A stretch of 7,634 bases of DNA, from contig JAPPKI010000207.1 in NCBI GenBank assembly GCA_028820035.1, forward strand, positions 1 to 7,634. The letters are read 5' to 3'. Under the pieces are notes generated by a model that worked only from the letters and a program-made list of their open reading frames with translations, made no database searches and was not told the origin of the DNA. This document shows, piece by piece, positions 1-5,004 of the stretch. Position numbers and translations under genes: made by a program. How positions within the stretch are numbered: position 1 is the stretch's first letter; each line of letters begins with the position of its first letter. This stretch comes from a bacterium (GTDB lineage: Bacteria > Actinomycetota > Acidimicrobiia > Acidimicrobiales > Bin134).

Positions 1-160
1 CCTCCAAGGTCTCCTCAAGCGACTCGAGATCCTCGGGACTCACGAGCACCGCGGCTGGCGAGCCGTTGCGGGTGATTACCACCCGTTCATGATGCGCATT
101 CACCCGTTCGATGAACTCGGAGAACCGATCTCGCACTGTGCGCAACGACTCGCTTGACAT
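1..160 (-). CDS. Phd/YefM-family type II antitoxin, N-terminal part (runs off left edge)
   Basis: Reading the complement from the ATG at 160 gives 53 residues with no stop before the window edge. It begins MSSESLRTVRDRFSEFIERV, then has a VVITRNGSPAAVLVSPEDLE stretch and ends in LEETLE. This is the Phd/YefM pattern: an N-terminal DNA-binding fold with the xRVVITRxGxPxAVLVSxEDxExLEETL signature. In this family the N-terminal part binds an operator in the gene's own promoter and the C-terminal tail neutralises a RelE/ParE-type ribonuclease or gyrase toxin. The tail and any toxin gene would lie to the left, outside the window. The gene diverges from the HicB-like gene across about 250 bp. Family assignment is secure; the toxin partner is unknown. 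The ATG is favoured because the protein pattern begins right there and a 10-bp palindrome lies just upstream. Confidence 0.88.
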   Translation of the reverse strand, partial: MSSESLRTVRDRFSEFIERVNAHHERVVITRNGSPAAVLVSPEDLESLEETLE

Positions 161-163
161 GAT

Positions 164-173
164 CACAATTGTG
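164..173. promoter_or_regulatory. Palindrome just upstream of the Phd/YefM start, candidate autoregulatory operator
   Basis: CACAATTGTG is a perfect 10-bp palindrome ending 3 bp before the antitoxin ATG (complement of 158-160). Phd/YefM antitoxins are known to bind short palindromes in their own promoters. The distance to the start is so short that the transcript would be leaderless or nearly so, with CACAAT as a weak -10-like match. No good -35 box is visible. The operator role is inference. Confidence 0.35.
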
Positions 174-397
174 CCACACCGATTGCGAAAACACACCCCC
201 TCTTCCAACTAGGTGGTTGAGCGCCCCACCCCCGCCACCCCCAACAACACCCTCACCTGCACCGACGGCGTGCCCGCCTCGTCCTCTCCCCAAGAAGCTG
301 GTTCCTCCTGACTTGAGAATTTCCAGAACACCGATCCGCCGCTTCTAAGTTGCCGCTCGGCGCGGTATCTTCAAGTCGTGAGTTCTGCCGCATTGCC
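174..397. other. Intergenic region between divergent antitoxin genes
   Basis: No convincing gene is visible here. The C-rich stretch 221-260 can be read as short frames, but none has a good start or a recognisable pattern. It contains one copy of a 28-nt sequence (249-276) that recurs after the RES toxin gene at 2087-2114. Promoters for hicB should lie in 310-390; TATCTT at 366-371 is a possible -10, but no matching -35 is evident. Confidence 0.4.
249..276 (+). repeat. 28-nt near-identical direct repeat, copy 1
   Basis: ACCCTCACCTGCACCGACGG and the following 8 bases match 2087-2114 at 25 of 28 positions in the same orientation. Both copies can be read as TLT(C/Y)TDG(V/L)P. In copy 2 this frame continues directly past the RES gene stop codon. 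The two copies flank the HicBA/Xre-RES block. Origin is unknown: it could be a module boundary, a remnant of a duplicated gene end, or chance similarity of C-rich coding-like sequence. Confidence 0.4.
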
Positions 398-403
398 GGA
401 GAG
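398..403 (+). promoter_or_regulatory. Ribosome binding site in front of ATG 410
   Basis: GGAGAG lies 6 nt before the ATG at 410. It is the best Shine-Dalgarno match in this part of the window. It supports ATG 410 as the ancestral start of the HicB-like gene, although that frame meets TAG after only four codons. Confidence 0.55.
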
Positions 404-409
404 TTAGAG

Positions 410-646
410 ATGGCCAAGCAGTAGAAGCTGCCCTACACCTTGCGAGCACCGTCAGAGGAAACTGAGGACATGTTCCTTGCCGAGGTTCCGGTACTCCCGG
501 GTTGCCGGGCCTGGGGTGCTACTGCTGAAGAGGCCTTGTTCAATCTTGAAGGCGTGACGGTGGACTACATCGCCTCCTGCGAGGCCCACGGCGACGCCCT
601 ACCCGCTGCCATCGCTGCGGCTGGGGAGTTTGTTGTAGCGGTTTGA
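410..646 (+). pseudogene. hicB: HicB-family antitoxin interrupted by an in-frame TAG at codon 5
   Basis: HicB antitoxins neutralise the HicA mRNA interferase and repress the hicBA promoter. The frame from ATG 410 reads MAKQ, then TAG (422-424), then KLPYTLRAPSEETEDMFLAE, then VPVLPGCRAWGATAEEALFN and onward to TGA at 644-646. The core (xYxxxxxxxxxxxFxAEVPxLPGCxxxGxTxEEAxxNL) is the HicB partial RNase-H-like fold. Its first strand, around PYTLRAP, lies after the stop but before or across the alternative start TTG 440. A later ATG at 470 would remove the strand entirely. So either the gene is inactivated by a nonsense change, translation restarts at CTG 428 or TTG 440 giving about 68-72 residues, or the stop is read through. 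No separate C-terminal DNA-binding domain is present. The stop overlaps the TTG start of the hicA-like frame by 4 nt, as expected for a coupled pair, although hicA-first order is common elsewhere. Family call firm, functionality doubtful. Confidence 0.7.
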
Positions 647-807
647 CCTATAGGGAGCTCACGCGCAAGTTGCGCTCACTCGGATGCGAGTTCGACCGTC
701 AGTCGCGTGGTTCTCACGAGATATGGCGCAACCCTGCCAATGGCACACGGAGATCTTACTGCATCCAGTTGTGGTTGCGTTTTGGTTGCAGTAAGATCTC
801 CGCGTGA
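643..807 (+). CDS. hicA: HicA-like mRNA interferase toxin with aberrant, truncated C-terminus
   Basis: From TTG 643, overlapping the hicB stop, the frame reads (L/M)TYRELTRKLRSLGCEFDRQ, then SRGSHEIWRNPANGTRRS, and closes at TGA 805-807 (54 residues). The first 37 or so residues match HicA: a double-stranded-RNA-binding-like fold with RELxRxLxxxGxxxxRQxGSH, where the His of GSH (codon at 715) is the usual catalytic residue. A normal HicA continues with a strand such as RRxTVPxH and then KxGTLRxIxRQ. Here the sequence after GTRR is YCIQLWLRFGCSKISA, which does not resemble it. The change coincides with the left arm (748-763) of a perfect inverted repeat. The TGA overlaps the GTG start of the next gene (GTGA at 804-807). 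It is small enough for automated calling to miss. Probably a non-functional remnant, but the catalytic His is retained. Confidence 0.68.
   Translation: MTYRELTRKLRSLGCEFDRQSRGSHEIWRNPANGTRRSYCIQLWLRFGCSKISA
748..802. repeat. Perfect 16-bp inverted repeat with 23-nt loop at the hicA/xre junction
   Basis: CGGAGATCTTACTGCA (748-763) is the exact reverse complement of TGCAGTAAGATCTCCG (787-802). The loop of 23 nt also holds the start of a direct repeat TGGTTGC (772-778, again at 783-789, 11 bp apart). A perfect 16-bp arm pair this close together is not expected by chance in a few kilobases. It could be the operator of the Xre antitoxin gene that begins at 804, a transcript hairpin controlling that start, or the end of an inserted module. 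No T-run follows, so a classical terminator is unlikely. Confidence 0.8.
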
Positions 808-1565
808 TCTTCATCGAAGATTTGCTGGAGACAGACCTCGCCACCGCATCAAGCAGAGCTTTTGACGGAATCCCCGATGTCGTTGCCGCACTCGACCAGC
901 TCGTTCCCAGGATCCAGAGTTCAATTGATCTGACGACGGTTCGCCGATTCGACTCCTACGTCGATATGGCTGCCCAATGGCTGGCCAACTTGAAGGCGCA
1001 CCGGCCAGAGGACCTTCCTCCCCGCTTCTTTTTGTACGAGCAGCTTCGCAAGGACACAACCGCCTTGCCGTGGGTGATCCCGTCGGCCGATGGGCTTGGT
1101 GTCATGACTGTGCTTGTCGACAGCTTGAGGGGTCTCGCCGTCGGGTTGCCCCAGGAGTGTGTGCGACCTCGAGACGACATCGACGAGTACTTCTTCTCCC
1201 GCTTCTGCAAAGCCTTGGCCCAGGTGCAACGAGAGAGGGAATACAGCGAGCCGTTGAAACGAGCCATGGACACCCTGAGCCTGTCCAAGAGCGACGTTGC
1301 TCAACTCATGGGAGTGAGTCGCCAAGCAGTCGACAAGTGGTTGCTCGCCGGCCCTCCCGCTGATCGAGCCTCGAAACTTGGCGCAATTGCCGAACTCGCC
1401 GACATCCTTCGGTACCGCCTCCTGCCCGGTCTGCCCGCTGAAGTTGTGCGGCGCCCGGCCGAGGCCTACGCCGGGCGCACCATGCTCGAGCTCATCGCCA
1501 ACGACGAGCATGATTGGCTGCTTCAAGCCACAAAAGACAGCTTCGACTTCTCCCGAGTCGCCTGA
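804..1565 (+). CDS. Xre/MbcA/ParS-type antitoxin of a RES-Xre toxin-antitoxin pair
   Basis: The 253-residue product probably neutralises the RES toxin encoded immediately downstream and represses its own promoter. A helix-turn-helix sits at about residues 153-185 (LSLSKSDVAQLMGVSRQAVD, then KWLLAGPP), with SRQAVDKW as the recognition helix. Residues 208-250 (PAEAYAGRTMLELIANDEHD, then WLLQA) resemble the C-terminal toxin-binding segment of MbcA/ParS/Xre antitoxins, where a G(R/K)xxLELLA-like motif is typical. Residues 1-150 are not recognised and make the protein longer than most of this family, which are near 110-230 residues. The GTG start at 804 overlaps the hicA stop by 4 nt and lies 2 nt after the inverted repeat. 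An ATG at 966 (199 residues) would keep the recognised domains. There is no clear ribosome binding site at 804, so coupling or the downstream ATG remain possible. The context, a RES gene 2 nt downstream, is strong support. Confidence 0.8.
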   Translation: MIFIEDLLETDLATASSRAFDGIPDVVAALDQLVPRIQSSIDLTTVRRFDSYVDMAAQWLANLKAHRPEDLPPRFFLYEQLRKDTTALPWVIPSADGLGVMTVLVDSLRGLAVGLPQECVRPRDDIDEYFFSRFCKALAQVQREREYSEPLKRAMDTLSLSKSDVAQLMGVSRQAVDKWLLAGPPADRASKLGAIAELADILRYRLLPGLPAEVVRRPAEAYAGRTMLELIANDEHDWLLQATKDSFDFSRVA

Positions 1566-1567
1566 TC

Positions 1568-2077
1568 GTGGAATCAACTCCCATAGGTGGTCGCTACTTC
1601 CGCATTGCCAGCCCAGAGTGGTCCAATCCGCTCGACCCGTTGTTCGCGGCCCAGCCACCCGGTCAACGGTGGAACCCCCCGGGCCTGCCCTGCCTCTACT
1701 TGAACCACGACGTGGCCACCGCCCGAGCCAACATCAATCGACAGTTCGCCGGCCTCCCCTACAGCCCCGAGTCCCTCCACCCCGCTACCGCACCCCAACT
1801 TGTCGAAATAGAAGTCCCCAACGGCCAAGGCGCCGACGCCCACTCCGAAGGCGGCCTTGCCGCGCTAGGTCTACTACCCACCTATCCCCACGACGCCAGC
1901 GGCAACCTCATCCCCCACGAAGTGTGCCAACCCATCGGCCAATCCGCCTTCGACGCAGACCTTGACGGCGTCGACTGCCGTTCAGCCGCCCCCGGCGGTA
2001 CTCGCGAACTTGCTTGGTTCCCCCGCGACTCCCAACCCACTCAAATATCACTTCGCCATTTCGACCAGTGGTGGTAG
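1568..2077 (+). CDS. RES-domain toxin (NAD+-degrading family) of the RES-Xre pair
   Basis: RES-domain toxins such as MbcT and ParT attack NAD+ or use it to modify a target, and arrest growth unless bound by the Xre-type partner. GTG 1568, 2 nt after the antitoxin stop, gives 169 residues. An upstream in-frame ATG at 1514 would add 18 residues that only shadow the end of the antitoxin, so the GTG is preferred. Visible family marks are RYFRI (R12), GQRWNPPGLPCLYLN (R34, Y44), QPIGQSAFDADLDGVDCRSA (S139) and GGTRELAWFP near the end. About 11 residues after Y44, where the family's conserved Glu is expected, I read Asn55 (TARANI). This may be a subfamily feature or may weaken catalysis. The reading frame is intact and C-rich like the next gene. 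The frame after the TAG reads on as STVTLTYTDGLPDK before TGA. Confidence 0.83.
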   Translation: MESTPIGGRYFRIASPEWSNPLDPLFAAQPPGQRWNPPGLPCLYLNHDVATARANINRQFAGLPYSPESLHPATAPQLVEIEVPNGQGADAHSEGGLAALGLLPTYPHDASGNLIPHEVCQPIGQSAFDADLDGVDCRSAAPGGTRELAWFPRDSQPTQISLRHFDQWW

Positions 2078-2086
2078 TCGACCGTA

Positions 2087-2114
2087 ACCCTCACCTACAC
2101 CGACGGCTTACCCG
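2087..2114 (+). repeat. 28-nt near-identical direct repeat, copy 2
   Basis: ACCCTCACCTACACCGACGG and the next 8 bases are 25/28 identical to 249-276. The copy begins 9 nt after the RES stop codon and, in the RES frame, reads TLTYTDGLP. See copy 1 for possible meanings. Confidence 0.4.
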
Positions 2115-2154
2115 ACAAATGAGCCAAAGCCCGCCCGGCAACAGCAAATTCCAA

Positions 2155-2196
2155 TTCAGCGAACGCCCCTATATTTTCAGCGAACGCCCCTATATT
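2155..2196 (+). promoter_or_regulatory. Two perfect tandem 21-bp units containing TATATT, likely promoter/operator
   Basis: The 21-bp unit at 2155-2175 (TTCAGCGAAC then GCCCCTATATT) is repeated exactly at 2176-2196. The period is two helical turns, so both copies face the same side of the helix. Each contains CCCTATATT, whose TATATT is a good -10 match (2170-2175 and 2191-2196). With the second -10, transcription would start near 2203, leaving a leader of about 23 nt before ATG 2226. No clear -35 is visible. The arrangement fits a pair of binding sites for a regulator or a duplicated promoter core. The repeat is certain; the role is inferred. Confidence 0.6.
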
Positions 2197-2220
2197 TAAG
2201 GCATGCGGAAGTAACCTTTT

Positions 2221-2232
2221 GGCGTATGCGCC
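2221..2232 (+). promoter_or_regulatory. Small hairpin with the start codon in its loop
   Basis: GGCG (2221-2224) and CGCC (2229-2232) can pair around the tetraloop TATG, which contains ATG 2226. GGAAG at 2207-2211 is the nearest Shine-Dalgarno-like stretch, rather far upstream (about 14 nt). The hairpin is short and may be coincidental. Confidence 0.25.
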
Positions 2233-4772
2233 TTTTGCCCCCTCGCTCCACCCTCACCAAGCGCGCTCTAGGAATCCTCACTGCCGTCACTCTTCTGACC
2301 GCCATCCTCACTCTCGCGCCCTCAGTTCAGGCCCAAAACCAAAACCTGCCCCCCATCGCCGATGCCGGCCCCGACAAGGCCGTTCCCGTCGGCGTCGGCG
2401 TCATCACCAGCCTCGATGGCACCCGCAGCTTCGACATCGAAAGACAGCCGCTCACCTTTAGCTGGTCGGTGGTCACCACTTCTTACTCCTGGCTCATCAT
2501 CACTCCCACCGGTTCCCCTCAGGGCAGCACCGCCACCTTCTTCACCCCGTCGGCCGCCGAAGTGGCCCGGTACGGCAGCTCCATCACCTTCCGCCTCACC
2601 GTTACCGATTTTGACGGCCTATCGGCCTCCGACACCGTGGTCATATCATTCGAAACCGCTCCCAGCGCATCCATCGACGTCGCCGCCTTCCTCCCCAACC
2701 CCAACGCCCGAGACACTGACGGAAACGGCATCATCGACGCCGACGAGCGCTACACCATTCCCGCCATCCTGGGCCGCCCCAACCAGGGGGGCAACAGCGA
2801 CATCGAATGGGACATAAGAGAAGGCGCCCGCCTCACCCTCACCGGTACAGGCAGCACCGCGCAGGGCACCACCAACCTGGTATACCGCTGGCGCAAGCTC
2901 TCGGCGGTGCCCAATCGCCCCGAGTTCAACCTGCCCGGAAGCCAGATCAACCGCCAAGAGGTGTCGTTGATCCTCCCCGACGACCTCCAAGCGGGCCAGG
3001 GCGCCATCATCCACTACGGCTTCATTGTGACCGGTACCAGCGGGATTCAAACCGAGGCCATCGTGCGCATAAACGTGGTCGACCAGCCCTTCGACCCCGA
3101 AGTGGAGCTCGACATCCTCAATACCGGCCAACCGGTGCAAGACGCCAACGCCTTAGACCCCGATGCCGAAACGCTCCGCTACGTGATCGCCCCCGGGGTA
3201 ACGACACGGCTCATCGCCCGAGCCTCCGACGGCGACAGAAACCAAGAACGAACCCTGTCCCACACCTGGTCGGGCACGGGCGTCACCGCTGGCCAAGGCA
3301 CAGGCACTTCTTCTCAGGCCGCCTTCACCGCTCCCGCCACCGCCCCCCAAGGCCAATCCTTCACCGTGACCGTGGATGTGGTGGATTCCACCAGCCGCTC
3401 CGGCCGTGACCAAGCGATATTCGTCGTGGCCACCAACACGCCGCCCGTGGCCGCCGCGCCCGAAGACCTAGTGGCCGAGGACGGACCCCGGGGAGGAACC
3501 AACAACCAAGGCCTCGTGATACTCACCGGCTCAGGCTCCGACGCCGACGGAGACCTCCTCGCCTACCGCTGGGTCCAAGTCGACTCAAACGGCGATCCCC
3601 TAGAAGAGCCCACCGTGGAGCTGGTCAACGCCGATGAGGCCACCGTGGCCTTTGCCCCCAACCAGCTCGCCCCCGACGGTCTCGAAGAGATCCATCTCGC
3701 CTTCACCGTCGCCGACCAGTGGGGTGTGGGCGATACCGACACCGTGACCGTGTTCGTGCTGGGCAAAGACGAGCCGCCCGTGGCCGACGCCGGGCTCGAT
3801 TTGGTTGTGGAGCCCAACACCCTGGTCCGCCTCGACGGCACCGGTAGCTACGACCCCGACCCCGGAGACCGCATCTCCAGTTGGTCTTGGGCCTATATAG
3901 AGCTGAACACCACGCCTCCGCTATCCGAGAGAGCCCCCACCCGCTTCGACGAGCTCGATCTGGCCGGCTTCATACCCAGGGGCCCGAACCTCTCCGACTA
4001 CTCCGGCCTCAACCCCTTCTCGGTGGGCGCGAACACCGGCCGCCCCGTGTTCATTGCCCCCGAGCTAGGCGGCTACACCAGCGTGCAGCTCACCTTCCAG
4101 CTCACCGTCACCGACACCAGCCGCCTGGCCAATACCGACACCGTGACTGTGACGGTGACCGGGCGCTTCTTCTCCGGGACCATCGACGGCCCCGAGTTCT
4201 GCACCAACCACAGCCTGGGCGGTCCCCTCACCTACGCGTTCGACCGCGACCGCGACGGCGTGGCCGACATCTGCTCGCTGCCCTACACCCGCCGAGAAGC
4301 AGTTGCCCGCCAAAACGCCCTGGAAACACGGGCTTCGCTCAACGAGGCGAATTTCAGAGCCCAAGTCCGAGCGGCGTGCAACCGCCTGAGCGGCAACTAC
4401 GGCGACAGCGCCACTGATCTGGCCGCCGACGCCTGTGCCACCGGCCTGGTCTCGCCCCCGCCGCCGCCGGTGTCGCCCACGCTGGCCCAGATGTTCTTCT
4501 CTGGGGTCATCGACGGTCCCGATTTCTGCACCAATCTGAGCTTGGGCGGTCCCCGCACCTACGCGTTCGACAGCGACCGCGACGGCGTGGCCGACGTGTG
4601 CTCGTTGCCCTATACCCGCCGCGAGGCTGTGGCCCGGCAAAACGCCCTGGAAACCTTCACCACTCCTGAAGCTGCCTTCGACAGTGCGCTGGCCTTTGCC
4701 TGCCGGGCTCTGGGCTCGGCCAGCTTTGAGGGCGACTCCGCTGCCGATCTGGCCCTAGACGCCTGCGCCTAA
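2226..4772 (+). CDS. Secreted multi-PKD (K319L-like) surface protein with two Cys-rich calcium-loop tail repeats
   Basis: The 848-residue product has a Sec signal peptide (basic RSTLTKR, hydrophobic ALGILTAVTLLTAILTLAP, likely cleavage at SVQA|QN after residue 36). Five Ig-like PKD domains follow, at about 43-146, 147-288, 289-405, 406-514 and 517-647. They are marked by PPIADAGPD/PPVADAGLD openings, a central (S/T)xxW strand and closing LTVTDxxxxxDTVTVTV strands, as in K319L-like PKD domains. In domain 2, DTDGNGIIDADE (163-174) fits a 12-residue EF-hand calcium loop. Residues 648-738 and 757-848 are two copies of a ~90-residue unit joined by a proline-rich linker (VSPPPPPVSP). All eight cysteines of the protein lie in these units. 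No LPxTG motif or C-terminal membrane helix is present, so anchoring must be by another route or the protein is released. PKD domains usually mediate protein or carbohydrate contacts outside the cell, so an adhesion or surface-layer role is plausible but unproven. The downstream gene is a paralogue. Confidence 0.88.
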   Translation: MRLLPPRSTLTKRALGILTAVTLLTAILTLAPSVQAQNQNLPPIADAGPDKAVPVGVGVITSLDGTRSFDIERQPLTFSWSVVTTSYSWLIITPTGSPQGSTATFFTPSAAEVARYGSSITFRLTVTDFDGLSASDTVVISFETAPSASIDVAAFLPNPNARDTDGNGIIDADERYTIPAILGRPNQGGNSDIEWDIREGARLTLTGTGSTAQGTTNLVYRWRKLSAVPNRPEFNLPGSQINRQEVSLILPDDLQAGQGAIIHYGFIVTGTSGIQTEAIVRINVVDQPFDPEVELDILNTGQPVQDANALDPDAETLRYVIAPGVTTRLIARASDGDRNQERTLSHTWSGTGVTAGQGTGTSSQAAFTAPATAPQGQSFTVTVDVVDSTSRSGRDQAIFVVATNTPPVAAAPEDLVAEDGPRGGTNNQGLVILTGSGSDADGDLLAYRWVQVDSNGDPLEEPTVELVNADEATVAFAPNQLAPDGLEEIHLAFTVADQWGVGDTDTVTVFVLGKDEPPVADAGLDLVVEPNTLVRLDGTGSYDPDPGDRISSWSWAYIELNTTPPLSERAPTRFDELDLAGFIPRGPNLSDYSGLNPFSVGANTGRPVFIAPELGGYTSVQLTFQLTVTDTSRLANTDTVTVTVTGRFFSGTIDGPEFCTNHSLGGPLTYAFDRDRDGVADICSLPYTRREAVARQNALETRASLNEANFRAQVRAACNRLSGNYGDSATDLAADACATGLVSPPPPPVSPTLAQMFFSGVIDGPDFCTNLSLGGPRTYAFDSDRDGVADVCSLPYTRREAVARQNALETFTTPEAAFDSALAFACRALGSASFEGDSAADLALDACA
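4167..4439 (+). repeat. Tail unit A: Cys4, DxDxDGxxDxC coding repeat
   Basis: This segment encodes residues 648-738: FFSGTIDGPEFCTN, SLGGPLTYAFDRDRDGVADI, CSLPYTRREAVARQNALE, then an alpha-helical-looking stretch with RAACNRL and ADACATG. It is repeated with high amino-acid and nucleotide identity at 4494-4769. The DRDRDGVAD loop resembles thrombospondin type 3 or Excalibur calcium loops, in which Asp side chains bind Ca2+. The cysteines at 659, 683, 718 and 737 recur at equivalent places in unit B, suggesting two disulfides per unit. The unit as a whole is not one I can name. Confidence 0.8.
4494..4769 (+). repeat. Tail unit B: second copy of the Cys4, DxDxDG repeat, ends the protein
   Basis: This segment encodes residues 757-848: FFSGVIDGPDFCTN, SLGGPRTYAFDSDRDGVADV, CSLPYTRREAVARQNALE, then FACRALG and LALDACA at the very C-terminus. 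Cysteines 768, 792, 826 and 847 match unit A. The first ~54 residues are the most conserved part between copies; the helical second half is more diverged, keeping GDSAADLALDACA against GDSATDLAADACA. The protein ends one residue after the last Cys, so the unit itself is the terminal module. Confidence 0.8.
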
Positions 4773-4782
4773 CCTTCACTCT

Positions 4783-4799
4783 CAGCGTTTTCCCCGCTG
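4783..4799 (+). terminator. Weak stem-loop just after the first PKD gene
   Basis: CAGCG (4783-4787) and CGCTG (4795-4799) form a 5-bp stem with a 7-nt loop 10 nt after the stop codon. There is no T-run after it, so it would be a weak or factor-assisted terminator at best. Confidence 0.25.
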
Positions 4800-4868
4800 G
4801 CACTGGCCGCGCAACCTGGCAGAAACCTACGGAAGATTGTCTGGGAGTGTTTGAAACTTCCTCGTAGA

Positions 4869-4905
4869 CCTGACAAACTATTCCCCGTGCTGAGCCGGGG
4901 TCAGG
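4869..4905 (+). terminator. GC-rich interrupted stem-loop in the intergenic gap
   Basis: CCTGA (4869-4873) pairs with TCAGG (4901-4905), and inside it CCCCG (4883-4887) pairs with CGGGG (4896-4900) around an 8-nt loop. A 9-nt bulge on the left separates the two stems. It has no T-run. It could be an actinobacterial-style terminator or leader structure; the remainder of the 232-bp gap (4773-5004) holds no visible gene. Confidence 0.3.
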
Positions 4906-4961
4906 CCCAGCCCGTCGAGTGGAGCCAAATGGCTTCCTGCCTTATCGGGGCTCGGCGACCC

Positions 4962-4967
4962 TATAGA
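4962..4967 (+). promoter_or_regulatory. Possible -10 box for the second PKD gene
   Basis: TATAGA, within CCCTATAGACTT, lies 37 nt before the ATG and would give a leader of about 30 nt. The CCCTATA core is shared with the tandem units in front of the first PKD gene. No clear -35 is seen. AGAAAG (4993-4998) is a modest ribosome binding site 6 nt before ATG 5005. Confidence 0.3.
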
Positions 4968-5004
4968 CTTTGAACCATTGGCCCGGTCTGATAGAAAGTT
5001 GCCC

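Noticed and set aside
748..802. Inverted repeat as an integron attC site or rho-independent terminator
   Set aside because: No attC core-site sequences or integrase are visible, and there is no T-run after the right arm.
921..1658. Long minus-strand open frame (245 residues) opposite the Xre antitoxin
   Set aside because: It lies antisense to a gene with clear domains, has no recognisable pattern or ribosome binding site, and long antisense frames are common in GC-rich DNA.
1378..1965. Plus-strand frame rich in Pro and Arg overlapping the antitoxin and RES genes
   Set aside because: Its composition is an artefact of C-rich coding sequence read out of frame; the RES frame has the family motifs.
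1946..1987. FDADLDGVDC in the RES toxin as a calcium loop like those in the PKD protein tail
   Set aside because: It sits exactly where RES proteins have their QxIGxxAFxxxxDGIxxxSA segment, so the resemblance to DxDxDGxxDxC is most likely coincidental.
2203..2214. ATG at 2203 as the start of the first PKD gene
   Set aside because: It reads MRK then TAA and is in a different frame from the signal peptide that begins at 2226.
4065..4640. Minus-strand open frame (191 residues) with apparent internal repeat
   Set aside because: The repeat is only the antisense image of the duplicated tail units of the PKD protein.
4773..5004. Possible riboswitch or small RNA in the gap between the PKD genes
   Set aside because: I could not match any conserved riboswitch core; only short hairpins are visible.
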